A stretch of 60,603 nt of DNA from an uncultured Acetatifactor sp. (GCA_910578215.1 CAJTPH010000008.1:27312-87914), one strand, 5' to 3'; positions 7,931-17,215 are shown, counted from the first letter of the stretch. Numbers and translations: made by a program. The notes: generated by a model from the sequence alone, not told the origin.

Positions 7931-9436
7931 TTACGCTTTTTCCTCTGCCCGCTCCTTTGAAAACATGAACAGGCGAACATCGTTCCCGCGCTGATTCAAA
8001 GCCTCTTTAAACAGCTGCAGAATTTCCTTATCCACCTTCCCGCTGCTTGCCATATCGTCCAGAACCGAAAGAGCCTTCGCCTCCTCCATGGACTTCTTAT
8101 AGGGTCTGTCGGAGCTGGTCAGCGCCTCAAACACATCCACCACGGCAAGTATACGCGCCTCAAAGGGAATCTGCTCCCCCTTTAAGCCTCTGGGATAACC
8201 GCTGCCGTCCAAAAGCTCATGATGTGCGCCCGCCCATTGGATAATATGCGGATATCTCGCTCCGAAATTCATTTTGCTCAGATATTTCTCCGTATATTCC
8301 ACATGAGAGCTGATAATGTCTCTCTCCTCCTTGGTCAGGTTGCCCTTGCGCACCGTCAGGCATTCCTCCTCATAAAGAGAAAGGAAGGAAATTTTGTTTC
8401 CGTTCACCCCGGTATACTTCCTTGCCGCCAGGGCCTTCACATACTGTACATCCTCGTCTGTCAGGCCGGTTTTTCTGTTGATTTCCTCGATTCTCTGCTG
8501 GGCGTCCACCAGATTATTTCTTTCCTCGATCCACTTGGTCCTGCTGATCCTGCCCTCCAGATAATCGATATGGTACAGCGCCGTCAAATGCTGAAAATGC
8601 TCCATAACAAGGGGAAACCTCTCCCCCAGACGGGTGGTTTTGTCTATGATCTCATTAGGTATCACCAGCTTGCCGATGTCGTGCATCAGCGCCGCTATCA
8701 GAAGCTCATCCCTTTCCTCCGCCGAATAATGGAAGGATACCTTTCCTTCCGCATACCGCTGATTAATGTAGTCAACCAGCAGTCTCACATAGAGATACAC
8801 ATTTCTGGAATGATAGTAATTATAGGGGATACGCGTATCGATGGCGTCCGTAAACACCTGGGTTATGGAGATCATAAGCTGCTCCATCTCCTGCACAAAC
8901 TTCATGTTGGAAACGGCAACCGCTGCCTGCGAGCCCAGAGATTCCACAATCTTCTCGCATTCCTTTTCAAAGGCCACCACCTTCCCCTCTCCGTCCTGGG
9001 CGTTGATCAGCTGCACCACACCGATCAGCTTATCCTCATGGTTCACCAGGGGGAAAACCAGCATGGACCTGATGCGGTATCCCGTCAGGTTGTCATACTC
9101 CCTCGGCCCGCTGAAATCAAACTCCTGACAGCTGTAGGCATCTTCTATATTCAGAAGCTTTCTGTGAAGCGCCGCATAGGCGCAGATATTTTTTTCCGTC
9201 ATGGGAACCGGCGGATACTGTTCCCTGTCCTGCCCCTTACGGTTTACCCCCAGGGAAATATTCTTCGTAATGCAGAAGTGCAGCTGCTCATTCTCATAGA
9301 GATAGAGTGTGCCGCCGTCGCTCCCTGTCAAATCCATGGCACAATCCACTATCTTGGCCAAAAGCTCGTCATAGTTGCGCTCCGCAGTCAGCTGAATCCC
9401 TATTTCAAGTATTTTGTCTATCTGTGTCCGCTCCAT
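7931..9436 (-). CDS. GAF-HD-GYP protein, probable c-di-GMP phosphodiesterase
   Basis: A 501-residue cytoplasmic signalling protein. A GAF sensor domain covers about 12-180. The HD domain has the HD pair at 252-253 (LMHDIGK), a further His in SSHVEYTE near 378, and the signature HHELLDGSGYP at 405-415 with the expected downstream VDVFEALTSSDRPYK. The signature residues for metal and c-di-GMP hydrolysis are all present. About 150 residues separate HD from HHE, somewhat long for the family. GGAGGG lies 6 nt before the ATG. The first 32 bases overlap the end of the cyclase gene, suggesting translational coupling. An alternative is an HD-GYP acting on another cyclic dinucleotide. Confidence 0.88.
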   Translation of the reverse strand: MERTQIDKILEIGIQLTAERNYDELLAKIVDCAMDLTGSDGGTLYLYENEQLHFCITKNISLGVNRKGQDREQYPPVPMTEKNICAYAALHRKLLNIEDAYSCQEFDFSGPREYDNLTGYRIRSMLVFPLVNHEDKLIGVVQLINAQDGEGKVVAFEKECEKIVESLGSQAAVAVSNMKFVQEMEQLMISITQVFTDAIDTRIPYNYYHSRNVYLYVRLLVDYINQRYAEGKVSFHYSAEERDELLIAALMHDIGKLVIPNEIIDKTTRLGERFPLVMEHFQHLTALYHIDYLEGRISRTKWIEERNNLVDAQQRIEEINRKTGLTDEDVQYVKALAARKYTGVNGNKISFLSLYEEECLTVRKGNLTKEERDIISSHVEYTEKYLSKMNFGARYPHIIQWAGAHHELLDGSGYPRGLKGEQIPFEARILAVVDVFEALTSSDRPYKKSMEEAKALSVLDDMASSGKVDKEILQLFKEALNQRGNDVRLFMFSKERAEEKA

Positions 9437-11255
9437 TTAAACCCTCCAATGCAATATCCGACGCAATATCCAATGAATATACCTCTATCGTATCCTGTCT
9501 GCCCTTTAAGCTCTGCTCTCCCAGATAATCCGCACGAAATCTGCTTTTTACCTGCTCATAGAGCCGGCTGCTGATAAGAACCTGCCCCCTTTTGGCTACG
9601 CTCTCCAGGCGCTCCGCCACATTTACCACATCCCCTATTGCCGTATAGTCCATGCGGTAATTACATCCGATATTTCCCACAACCGCCCTGCCGCAGTGTA
9701 CTCCCACCCCACAGGCAAGCTCGATGCCAAAGTCCTTTTTCATTGAGGCATTCAGATCATCCACAGCCTTTACGATATCAATTCCTGTCTTCACTGCCCT
9801 GAAACAGTAGTCGGGCACGTCCAGCGGGGCATTGTACACCGCCATGACCGCATCTCCAATAAACTTATCCAGGGTCCCCTCATTCCGAAAGATCGCCTCC
9901 GTGACCTGCCCCAGATAACGGTTCAGTATCTCCACTATCACCGTGGGACTAAGCCCCTCTGACATGGAGGTAAAGCCTCTGATATCCACAAAAAGCACCG
10001 CTATATCCCTGCTCTCTCCGCCCAGCTCAATCCGGTAATTCTTGCTCTTTCCCAGCTCATCCACGACCTGAGGAGCCATATAGGTGCGGAAAACACTGAG
10101 AATTTTCTGCTTGCGGAGCCGCTCCGTTATGTAGCCTGTCATCATCCTGATAAATAAAGTAATCGCAATAAACAGAACGGGCACCAGGCATCTCCAATAA
10201 ATGCCCTTATGATAGAGCAGGTAAGCCACCGCCGCAATTGCCGCTTCCAGCGCGATTCCTCCCACAAGCCCTACGGCAAACCGCCTGTGGCTGGCAAGCA
10301 GCGCATAGCCGCCCACAATCGCTCCCGCTATAAGCGCGCAGCTCCATGCCGCCAAATTTACAAAGGTTCTGCCGTCCAACAGGGCATTCAGGTGATTTGC
10401 CTGCACCTCCACTCCGTTCATGACCGTGCTTCTCGCCACCGGAACCATATACTGATCCATCATGCCGGAAGAATATGCCCCCACAAATACAATGCCGTCC
10501 TTAAAAACCCTCGGATCAATGCGGCCCTCTGCCACGTCCACATAGGAATAGATTTCATACATTCCCGGCTCCGCCGTATAGTCAAAGCCGTAAATTCCCT
10601 GCTTGTCCGTCTTGGGAAGCTCTGCCTGCTCCCCGGCGTATTCCTTATAACAGCGGTATATCTCACATGCAAAATTATATCTTGTCTCTCCGCCCCAATC
10701 CGTGGAAAGCACGGAGCGGCGCACATAATTGTCACTGTCCTGCACCACATTCGTAAAGCCCTGTCTGCTGACAGCAGCAAGCGCCTCATAGGGCTGCTCC
10801 ACCTGCTCCACGTGCATGGTGTTCATCTTCATGCTTCCATCCTCCTGCATCTCAAGCTTTGCAGAATAATTCAGATAGGAAGCCATTACCACATAGGGAT
10901 ACTTTGCCGCCGCCTCGGCAAGCGCCGTATCTCCGTCCTCATCACGGCTGCCAAAGTAATTGATATCGAAAGCAATTACCGCCGGCGCATGCTCCGGGTC
11001 AAAGGCATTGAGCAAATCCGCTGCCTGCTGTCTTGACCAGCCTGCAAAGGGCCCCATTTCCTGGAGAGACTTTTCATCGATTCCGATTATCTTTATCCTG
11101 TTGTCCACGGGCTTTTCCCTTATAAAAAGCCCGTCTCCCAGCCAATATTCAAACTTGGCGAAGGGAGACGCATAAGTCAATAATGCTGCTGCCAACGCCG
11201 CGCCGGCAATCAGCAGCAGATATTTTATATTTTGTTTCCAGCTCTTTATTTTCAT
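9405..11255 (-). CDS. CHASE2-domain class III adenylate cyclase
   Basis: A 616-residue membrane protein. The first TM segment (about 10-28) is followed by an extracellular CHASE2 sensor (about 35-280, with IIGIDEKSLQEMGPF and AFDINYFG). Then come three TM helices (about 305-390) and a class III cyclase domain (about 425-600). Catalytic features are visible: FVDIRGFT with the first metal Asp, KFIGDAVMAVYNAP with the substrate Lys and second Asp, and DYTAIGDVVNVAERLE with the transition-state Asn and Arg. The Lys and Thr positions favour ATP, hence cAMP. It begins in an ATGA overlap with the upstream FecR/InlB-repeat frame (stop 11252), so the two genes are translationally coupled. Confidence 0.9.
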   Translation of the reverse strand: MKIKSWKQNIKYLLLIAGAALAAALLTYASPFAKFEYWLGDGLFIREKPVDNRIKIIGIDEKSLQEMGPFAGWSRQQAADLLNAFDPEHAPAVIAFDINYFGSRDEDGDTALAEAAAKYPYVVMASYLNYSAKLEMQEDGSMKMNTMHVEQVEQPYEALAAVSRQGFTNVVQDSDNYVRRSVLSTDWGGETRYNFACEIYRCYKEYAGEQAELPKTDKQGIYGFDYTAEPGMYEIYSYVDVAEGRIDPRVFKDGIVFVGAYSSGMMDQYMVPVARSTVMNGVEVQANHLNALLDGRTFVNLAAWSCALIAGAIVGGYALLASHRRFAVGLVGGIALEAAIAAVAYLLYHKGIYWRCLVPVLFIAITLFIRMMTGYITERLRKQKILSVFRTYMAPQVVDELGKSKNYRIELGGESRDIAVLFVDIRGFTSMSEGLSPTVIVEILNRYLGQVTEAIFRNEGTLDKFIGDAVMAVYNAPLDVPDYCFRAVKTGIDIVKAVDDLNASMKKDFGIELACGVGVHCGRAVVGNIGCNYRMDYTAIGDVVNVAERLESVAKRGQVLISSRLYEQVKSRFRADYLGEQSLKGRQDTIEVYSLDIASDIALEGLNGADTDRQNT

Positions 11256-12322
11256 GATTCACCTGCCGGCCGGTCTGACGGCGCGGGGCTGGGGGAACCT
11301 GTCGGTCCCTCCGACGGCGCCGGACTGGGTGAAACTGTCGCTCCCTCCTTTATGCTGTAGCAGACGCCAAGCTCCTCAGATACTCTTACCTTATAAAGGT
11401 TTCCGTACTTATCCTTCCAGGCCGGATACAAGGTCATGCTTTCCATTACCGCATCCAGGCTAAAATTCCACTCATATCCGTCCTTCCTAAACCAGCCAAC
11501 AAACTTAAGCCCCAGCTTCTGCACCTCTGCACGATTGGGTATGCAGTCCACCTTGACGTCCCCCTGCTTCCATGCAAGGTCTCCCTTTTTCACATCGCCG
11601 CAGGCAAAGAACAGCGGCTGCATAATGCTCTCTGCCTCACTGGCATTTTCAGGCTCTTTTCCGCTGACTAGAACATAAGGAATCTCATAGGTTACCCTGC
11701 AGTATCCCTCCTGTGGAGGAACAGGCGACTTTGTCGGTTCCGGCGTAGGCTCTGCGGTCGGCGCAGGCGTAGGTACTGCGGTCGGTACAGGCGTAGGTGC
11801 TGCCGTCGGCGCAGGTGTCGGTACTGCTGTGGGTACAGGTGTAGGTACTGCAGTCGGCGCAGGTGTAGGCTCCGCTGTGGGTTCAGGTGTCGGTGCTGCC
11901 GTCGGCTCAGGTGTAGGCTCCGCTGTGGGTTCAGGTGTCGGTACTGCAGTCGGTACAGGCGTAGGCTCTGCCGTTGCCTCCGGCTCGTCTTCTTCGTCTT
12001 CCTCCTCCATATCAGGAGCAGGTGTTGCCGCGGGCACTGTAGTTGGTGCAGGCGCCTCCGTTACTGCCGGTACTGTGGTTGGCACAGGCGCCTCCGTTAC
12101 CGCAGGCACTGTGGTTGGTGTAGGCGCTGCTGTCGCCGCAGGCATCTGGGTAGGCGCTGCAGGCACAGGTGTCGCTGTAACCGCAGGCATACGGGTTGGC
12201 GCAGGCGCCGCCGTTGCCGCAGGAGCAGGCGTCACGGTTGCCTCCGGTACTGCCGTAGGCTCTATTGTAGGCTCTGCCGTTGCTTCCGGCGCAGGCGTTG
12301 CCGTAACCGCAGGTGCGGCGGT
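11252..12322 (-). pseudogene. C-terminal part of the FecR surface protein: Pro/Thr repeats plus InlB-type repeat, out of frame
   Basis: This frame continues the FecR-domain protein after a one-base frame change at about 12320-12327. About 200 residues of PTPEPTAEPT-type repeats, interrupted by an acidic MEEEDEEDE patch, form an extended wall-spanning linker. A domain with the Listeria-Bacteroides (InlB B/Flg_new) repeat pattern follows: GLKFVGWFRKDGYEWNF...MTLYPAW. The tail is again Ser/Pro-rich. The frame has no ribosome binding site of its own. It ends in an ATGA overlap with the cyclase start, so its translation would affect the cyclase. Either the gene is broken, the assembly has an indel in the low-complexity repeat, or frames switch naturally. 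Confidence 0.7.
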
Positions 12323-13062
12323 GTTACATTCGCTGCCACATCCAGCTCCACATTGCCAACGTTCAGAGTCCTTCCCTCGGTGTGAATATTCCGCAGCTGC
12401 TCCAGCACCCGTTCATCCAATACCTCTGCGGAGACAGTCCCCCGCTCTACAAGAATCTCGGGGACAGAGCTGTCAGTAAACACCGTATATTCACCGGCAT
12501 AATACATAAGCTCCTCCGTACTCCCGCCGGGGGCAACTGCAACCCTTCCATCATAGACAAGCACGGAAATGTTCCCGCCGTCCTCTTTATCCTTCCTTAC
12601 CTCAAATACGGTTCCTCTCACAGACATGGTTGCGTTGGGAGTTGCGATTTCATAAGAGGAGCCCTCGCTTAAGGGATTCCGTATATCGCTTAAAACGCTT
12701 CCGCCCTCAAGACTGATAGACGTTTTTCCGCTCTGCCCGTCGCCTTCCGCGACCACCCTCATGGCCCCGGATTCTCCAAGCATCACGTATTTATCCGTAT
12801 CCAGGCAGAGCACCACATAAGCCGCTTCCCCCGTGGCCACGCGGTCTCCCGATACCAGATTCATGTTTTCCGCCGCGGCGAGAGTGCCGACGCCGTCTCT
12901 GTCTATACTGACGCCTCCCTCCAGCTCCACAATTTTGATGGAACGGTAGACAGGGTCCTTCCCGCCTCTCAGGGCTGCTAAGCCCGCGATAATTACCGCA
13001 AGCAGCGCCACTCCCGCCGCTGCCGCGATCCATATTTTCCTCTGCTTGATCTTCTGTTCCAT
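12262..13062 (-). CDS. FecR-domain membrane protein, N-terminal half of a frameshifted gene
   Basis: The N-terminus has one TM segment (WIAAAAGVALLAVIIAGLAAL). A FecR-type domain follows with VSGDRVATGEAAYVVLCLD, then IATPNATMSVRGTVFEV, the hallmark of FecR beta-helical domains, and VLVYDGRVAV. The frame then runs into LRLRQRLRRKQRQ and stops at 12262. In the next frame the sequence continues as TAAPAVTATPAPEATAEPT into the Pro/Thr repeats, so the true product almost certainly extended to 11252. The ATG at 13062 or the GTG at 13071 may start it; GGAGTGGGG lies just upstream. FecR domains here probably sense or organise the envelope rather than iron. It heads the cyclase/HD-GYP operon. Confidence 0.75.
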   Translation of the reverse strand: MEQKIKQRKIWIAAAAGVALLAVIIAGLAALRGGKDPVYRSIKIVELEGGVSIDRDGVGTLAAAENMNLVSGDRVATGEAAYVVLCLDTDKYVMLGESGAMRVVAEGDGQSGKTSISLEGGSVLSDIRNPLSEGSSYEIATPNATMSVRGTVFEVRKDKEDGGNISVLVYDGRVAVAPGGSTEELMYYAGEYTVFTDSSVPEILVERGTVSAEVLDERVLEQLRNIHTEGRTLNVGNVELDVAANVTPPHLRLRQRLRRKQRQSLQ

Positions 13063-13105
13063 ACTCTGCACCCCACTCCGTAAAAATCAACTTATACTCT
13101 CTTAT

Positions 13106-13135
13106 ATCATACTACGTGTAACTAAGCTTTGTCAA
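13106..13135 (-). promoter_or_regulatory. Promoter of the FecR-cyclase-HD-GYP operon
   Basis: TTGACA (13130-13135), 18-nt spacer, TATGAT (13106-13111) on the minus strand, about 45 nt upstream of the FecR start. The -35 is consensus. Confidence 0.7.
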
Positions 13136-13171
13136 TTATTCCCATCAAAAGATCACCGAATATTTCACCAC

Positions 13172-14164
13172 TCACCACGGCTGCCGTTCCGGCTTCCAGT
13201 GATATGTCCTGTTCACATACATCTCCGTTCCGAAGCCGGCCTTAAAAAGCGCCAGAGACCTGTTCAGGACCCTGCCGTGCTCCAATGTGGAGGTTCCGAA
13301 CGAAATACTGCCATAACGCTTTTCCAACGCGCTGCTTATCATGGAATAATACATGAATTCATTGGGAAAAAGCTCCAGCCTCTGCTGGTCGCTGGCAAGA
13401 TACTGCACATGGAGGACCTCTCCAAAGTCAAACGCCATGCCTCCCGCAATCATCCGCCCCTCATGAAACACCCCGTAAAAAAGAACGATATCCCTGAGCC
13501 TTTCCCGCTTAAAATCCAAAAGCTCCTCAAGGGTATGCACAGGGCGCTTGGAAAACTTCCGCATATTTGCTTCCAGCATTCCGTAAAATGCACCGATCTC
13601 CGTCTCGCTCTCAAGCTCCCGGAAATCCAGGCCGTTCTTCCATGCCTTTCTTAAGTCCCGCCTTCTCGACGCGCTGAAGGACTCGGCTATACCGGTTGGG
13701 GAGGCTCCCTTTAAGCATATGTAAAAGCCCAGCTCCTTCGTATCATAAAATCCGTACTGCTGCAGGAAATAATCCAGGGCCTCCACAGGCTCGCGGGCAT
13801 ACAGCCCGCTTGTCATTTTTAGGTCCATTCCCGTAAACCCGCTCTCCCGCGCATAAGCCGTCAAATCCTCAAGAACAGACTCCATATCCGCTATTTTCTT
13901 GAAATCATGCCCCAGAACAATCCCGCCAAAGGTGCTTCCCTCATGAGAGGACAGCATTCTTCCGCCGCCTTCCTCCACAATATGCGCCGGCATCACCGCC
14001 ATAATCGTCTGCCCCTTAATAAACATCAGGGAATGATCCTTAAATCTGCCTGCCGGGTGATAGGACAGAAAATTTCTGGTCTGCTGGAAAGTTCCGTTGC
14101 AGCTCTCCTCAAGCACAAATTTATCCCAGGCGTCAAAGCAGCTGTCATTGTAAATTTGTATCAT
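13172..14164 (-). CDS. GNAT/FemAB-like acyltransferase
   Basis: A 330-residue protein. The ATG at 14164 is chosen because GGAGGAG and AAGAGG precede it; the longer frame from 14269 would overlap the GT2 gene more deeply. The C-terminal half carries the SASRRRDLRKAWKNG motif and a GNAT-like core (GRMIAGGMAFDFGEVLHVQYLASD in pieces) typical of FemAB/BioF2-like N-acyltransferases. These transfer amino acids or acyl groups to peptidoglycan precursors, sugars or polyamines. It overlaps the upstream glycosyltransferase by 20 bases and ends the methyltransferase-GT2-acyltransferase operon, so an envelope glycan modification is plausible. The substrate is inference only. Confidence 0.75.
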   Translation of the reverse strand: MIQIYNDSCFDAWDKFVLEESCNGTFQQTRNFLSYHPAGRFKDHSLMFIKGQTIMAVMPAHIVEEGGGRMLSSHEGSTFGGIVLGHDFKKIADMESVLEDLTAYARESGFTGMDLKMTSGLYAREPVEALDYFLQQYGFYDTKELGFYICLKGASPTGIAESFSASRRRDLRKAWKNGLDFRELESETEIGAFYGMLEANMRKFSKRPVHTLEELLDFKRERLRDIVLFYGVFHEGRMIAGGMAFDFGEVLHVQYLASDQQRLELFPNEFMYYSMISSALEKRYGSISFGTSTLEHGRVLNRSLALFKAGFGTEMYVNRTYHWKPERQPW

Positions 14165-15152
14165 CCTCTTGATCTCCTCCGCCGTCCATAGCGGCGCTGT
14201 TTTCCGCCTGCCCTTTCCGCTGATAATCGTCCTCCTCAATATAAGGCGGGCGGTTGCGGGACGCATCAAAGGTGCGCCACAGATATTCTCCCAGAATGCC
14301 CAGGGTAAGCATAATCACACCAAAGCTGAAAAGATTGAACATAAACAGCGTCGTCCAGCCTTCCACGTCTATCTCGCCCCGGAGCCTGCATACAAACACG
14401 TAAACCGCCCAAATCAGCGCTCCCACACTGGAGACCGTCCCGATGCCAAACACTACTGAAATAGGCAGCGTGGAAAAGCTGAATAACGTGTCCGTCACCA
14501 GGCGTACCTTTTTGCGCAGCGTCCACCGGCTCTTTCCGATTTCCCTCTGCAGACGCGTGTAATAGACATAACCCGTTCTAAAGCCGCTCCACAATATCTG
14601 CCCCGTCATGGCACTGTTGCTCTCGTCCAGCTGCAGCAGGACGGAAACAACCTTTTTATCCAGCAGATAAACATCGAAGCCTCCCTTTGGCATCTGCGGA
14701 AAGGCGGTCCTCCTTACCAGCCAGTAATACAGGTTTGAAAACATCGTCTGTATTTTGCCCTCGTCCCTTCCTTTTCTGACCGCAAGGACAACATTGTTGC
14801 CCTTCCTCCAGCTGTCCGCCATATCCAGGACAAGCTCCGTAGGCTCCTGCAGATCCGCGGCCTTCACTACCGCGCAGTCCCCGGTGCATTTCGCCAGCCC
14901 GCACAGCACCGCGGCATCCGAGCCGAAGTTTCTGGACAGACTGTATATTTTCAGCCTGCTGTCCTTTTCGGCAAGCTCCTGCATGACCCCGTAGCTGTTG
15001 TCCCCGGAGCCGTCGTTTATCATCACGATCTCCCATTCGTACTGCGTCCGGGTAAACAGCTTGTCCCTCATATCCTCATATAGGGGAATCAGATTTTCCT
15101 CATTGAAATACACCGGAATCACAACCGATATTTTCACTTTTCCGTCTCTCAC
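14145..15152 (-). CDS. GT2 glycosyltransferase, GtrB/DPM1-like, membrane-anchored
   Basis: A 335-residue protein. The GT-A domain (about 1-220) opens with VVIPVYFNEENL and INDGSGDNS, has SLSRNFGSDAA, and carries AADLQEPTE where DADLQDPPE is common; the ADLQ variant occurs in many relatives. Two C-terminal TM helices (about 232-258 and 270-296) match the polyprenyl-phosphate sugar transferase type, which loads a sugar onto undecaprenyl or dolichyl phosphate. It starts with a GTG inside a GTGA overlap with the methyltransferase stop, preceded by AGAGGG. The last 30 residues are charged and probably disordered. Confidence 0.85.
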   Translation of the reverse strand: MRDGKVKISVVIPVYFNEENLIPLYEDMRDKLFTRTQYEWEIVMINDGSGDNSYGVMQELAEKDSRLKIYSLSRNFGSDAAVLCGLAKCTGDCAVVKAADLQEPTELVLDMADSWRKGNNVVLAVRKGRDEGKIQTMFSNLYYWLVRRTAFPQMPKGGFDVYLLDKKVVSVLLQLDESNSAMTGQILWSGFRTGYVYYTRLQREIGKSRWTLRKKVRLVTDTLFSFSTLPISVVFGIGTVSSVGALIWAVYVFVCRLRGEIDVEGWTTLFMFNLFSFGVIMLTLGILGEYLWRTFDASRNRPPYIEEDDYQRKGQAENSAAMDGGGDQEDDTNLQ

Positions 15153-15904
15153 ACATCGTCCCTCTTTAAGTTTACATATATTTCCGCTCCGTATTCCGGT
15201 AAATACTCGGTTATTTTATCCAGCCCCTCAAGCACCTGCTCTGAAATAATATTATCATCCAGCATCCTCTGCATCTGGCCGTGGGTAAAAGGCTTTATAA
15301 AATAAGAGCCCCGGGATATGACTGCAAAGCCCGCCCTCCTCACGTCTTCCGTAAGCCGCTCCATATCATAGGTACTGTGCTGCTGCAGATTTTTCTGCAG
15401 AGCGCTTTTTTCGTAAGGAGAAGAAATCATCCCTCCTTCATAAGCGATCAGCCTGTGGAGCGATCTCGCATTCGGCACATTGACATGCACGACGGTATTG
15501 TCCGCGCATACCGCCCGGACCGAAGCCAAAAGCCTGTGCGGGTCTTCCACCTCATGAAGAAGACTGCTGACAACAATGATATCAAATTGAATATTCAAGC
15601 TGATAATATCCTCTATTTTATCCTCCAGAAATCCCTGCAGAATTTTGATCCTGGAACCGGCGGCACGAAAAGCGTCCGTTTTTTCCGCGTTATTGCAGAA
15701 ATCGGAGCCGGGCTCAACTATGACCATGTTTTTATAATTGTCCAAATCCAGAAATAACGGATGCATGCCGCATCCGACCTCCAAAACAGACTTATTCGTC
15801 GTATCCCCTATCTGTCCGGTCACGCGCCGCCTTCTGATATCCGCCATCGTCTTTTCAAAAGGTCCATCTACATACTTCTTCTCATAATCCGTAATGTCTC
15901 TCAT
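15149..15904 (-). CDS. SAM-dependent methyltransferase (class I)
   Basis: A 251-residue protein. The ATG at 15904, with AAGAGG 5 nt upstream, is preferred over the longer frame from 16009, whose first 35 residues read like non-coding sequence. Motif I is VLEVGCGMHPLF, followed by VIVEPGS, and a post-I region with FDIIVVSSLLHEVEDP, as in Methyltransf_11/23 family small-molecule and glycolipid methylases. It is the first gene of a three-gene operon with a polyprenyl-sugar-type glycosyltransferase and a FemAB-like enzyme, so a glycan or lipid-linked sugar may be methylated. The substrate is unknown. Confidence 0.8.
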   Translation of the reverse strand: MRDITDYEKKYVDGPFEKTMADIRRRRVTGQIGDTTNKSVLEVGCGMHPLFLDLDNYKNMVIVEPGSDFCNNAEKTDAFRAAGSRIKILQGFLEDKIEDIISLNIQFDIIVVSSLLHEVEDPHRLLASVRAVCADNTVVHVNVPNARSLHRLIAYEGGMISSPYEKSALQKNLQQHSTYDMERLTEDVRRAGFAVISRGSYFIKPFTHGQMQRMLDDNIISEQVLEGLDKITEYLPEYGAEIYVNLKRDDV

Positions 15905-15941
15905 TATATCCTCTTTTCCGTTCCGGTATAAGCCTGTGTTT

Positions 15942-15970
15942 ATTATACACCAAAAAGTGCCAGAGGAAAA
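15942..15970 (-). promoter_or_regulatory. Possible promoter of the methyltransferase operon
   Basis: A perfect TATAAT on the minus strand (15942-15947) lies about 38 nt before the start codon. The -35 region is poor (TTTTCC at about 15965-15970), so this is supported mainly by the -10 box. Confidence 0.4.
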
Positions 15971-16239
15971 GAGGAAACAAATTATGGGGATTTTCTTACG
16001 TTTTTCCATACATTAAGCATTTACTTTCCCATGAATATGAGTTATATTATCAATTAAGGGATTCTTGAATGATCCAGGAATCAAACATAAAAAATCAGCA
16101 CCTGACAAATTAACCGAATAATCTACATACGACGCTTATACAGCGTCAACAGCCTTTTTCTTAATCCGTTCCGTCAGGATTCCGCTGATTCCTTAGCGCT
16201 GTTCAACAATAAAAACACTGACATTATGAGGAAAAAAAC

Positions 16240-17208
16240 ATGATATGTAAAAATTGCGGAGCTGACATAGGCAGCAAAGGGGTATGTGAATACTGCGATA
16301 CTGTATATTTTGAAGAATTCCCCGGGCAGACGGACCAGAGCAAAGAGGAATTGCCCAAGCAGGAAAACGACTCCCCCAAAAAAACCGGGAAGTTCTGGGA
16401 TAAAATTACCATACAAACCAAAATCGCATTATTGATATGGTTTCTGGTTTGCCTGATCGCTGTTCCGGAAAAAATATCTTCCGCCGGCTATTTCCCGTGC
16501 GCAGTGGCTGTAATAATCGGCTTTCTTTTTTGGGGCGGCGTAACCCAGCTGATCAGCTACAGTTATATAAAACGCCATGAGCCCGTGGAGGGAAAAAAGC
16601 CTAAGACAAAAATTACCCGTGCCACAAAGATTGTAGTGGTTTTATGGCTGCTGTGCTGTATCATCGCATTTCCGATGTCAGAAACTCCTATGAGCACTCA
16701 TCAAATTGCAGTGGCTGTAATATTCGGTTGCTTTTTTTATGGCGGCATAGCCCAGCTTATCAGCACCGGGAAGAAAAAATCGGATAACTCCAACCGCACT
16801 TACCTGACGGCGGCGTCTCAGCCCGGTACCGTTTTACCCCAACCCCCATATGATACTATGGATGCCTGCGAGTTTAAAATGTTCTGCTGCTCAATTCTGG
16901 AAAAGAACGGATTCACCGGAATATCAGTCGCAAAAGCTCCGGCAAACCAGGGCATTGATCTTATAGCATTTAAAAACGGAACAAAATATGGCATCCAATG
17001 TAAATGCGGTTCATCCGCCGTCGGAGTTACCGCCGTCCAAAAAGCCCTTGACGGAAAAGCTTTTTTTGAGTGTCAGGCTGTGGCAATTTTGACGAATCAA
17101 TTTTTTTCCCAAAACGCAAGGGACCTGGCGGAAAAAAATGATATTATGTTGTGGAACAGAGACAAATTAAACAGGTTTATCGAGTATTCTCAAATCCAGA
17201 AAGCGTGA
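16240..17208 (+). CDS. Membrane-bound zinc-ribbon/Mrr-type restriction endonuclease-like protein
   Basis: A 322-residue protein. A zinc ribbon starts it (Cys3, Cys6, Cys16, Cys19). A linker leads to two copies of a two-helix membrane unit: about 60-107 and about 129-176, with shared TKI...W...C.IA.P and GG..QLIS. The cytoplasmic C-terminus (about 205-320) is an Mrr_cat PD-(D/E)XK domain: FTGISVAKAPANQGIDLIAF with catalytic Asp240 and GIQCKC with Gln253/Lys255, then ILTNQFFSQNARDLA. Soluble Mrr enzymes cut modified DNA; membrane-linked relatives are of unknown role. GAGG precedes the ATG. It is 7 bases ahead of a small membrane protein gene. Confidence 0.82.
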   Translation: MICKNCGADIGSKGVCEYCDTVYFEEFPGQTDQSKEELPKQENDSPKKTGKFWDKITIQTKIALLIWFLVCLIAVPEKISSAGYFPCAVAVIIGFLFWGGVTQLISYSYIKRHEPVEGKKPKTKITRATKIVVVLWLLCCIIAFPMSETPMSTHQIAVAVIFGCFFYGGIAQLISTGKKKSDNSNRTYLTAASQPGTVLPQPPYDTMDACEFKMFCCSILEKNGFTGISVAKAPANQGIDLIAFKNGTKYGIQCKCGSSAVGVTAVQKALDGKAFFECQAVAILTNQFFSQNARDLAEKNDIMLWNRDKLNRFIEYSQIQKA

Positions 17209-17215
17209 CCGGACC

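Noticed and set aside
11829..12479. Gly/Val/Ala-rich plus-strand frame of 216 codons
   Set aside because: It is the antisense of the Pro/Thr repeat region of the FecR/InlB protein; repeats keep several frames open.
12262..13062. FecR as part of an iron-citrate uptake system
   Set aside because: No sigma factor, TonB receptor or iron transporter nearby; in this context the FecR domain sits with cyclase and HD-GYP genes.
14145..15152. Inactivated glycosyltransferase because the first Asp of the DxD-like motif is Ala (AADLQEP)
   Set aside because: ADLQ variants are common in GtrB-like GT2 enzymes, so this is not evidence of loss of function.
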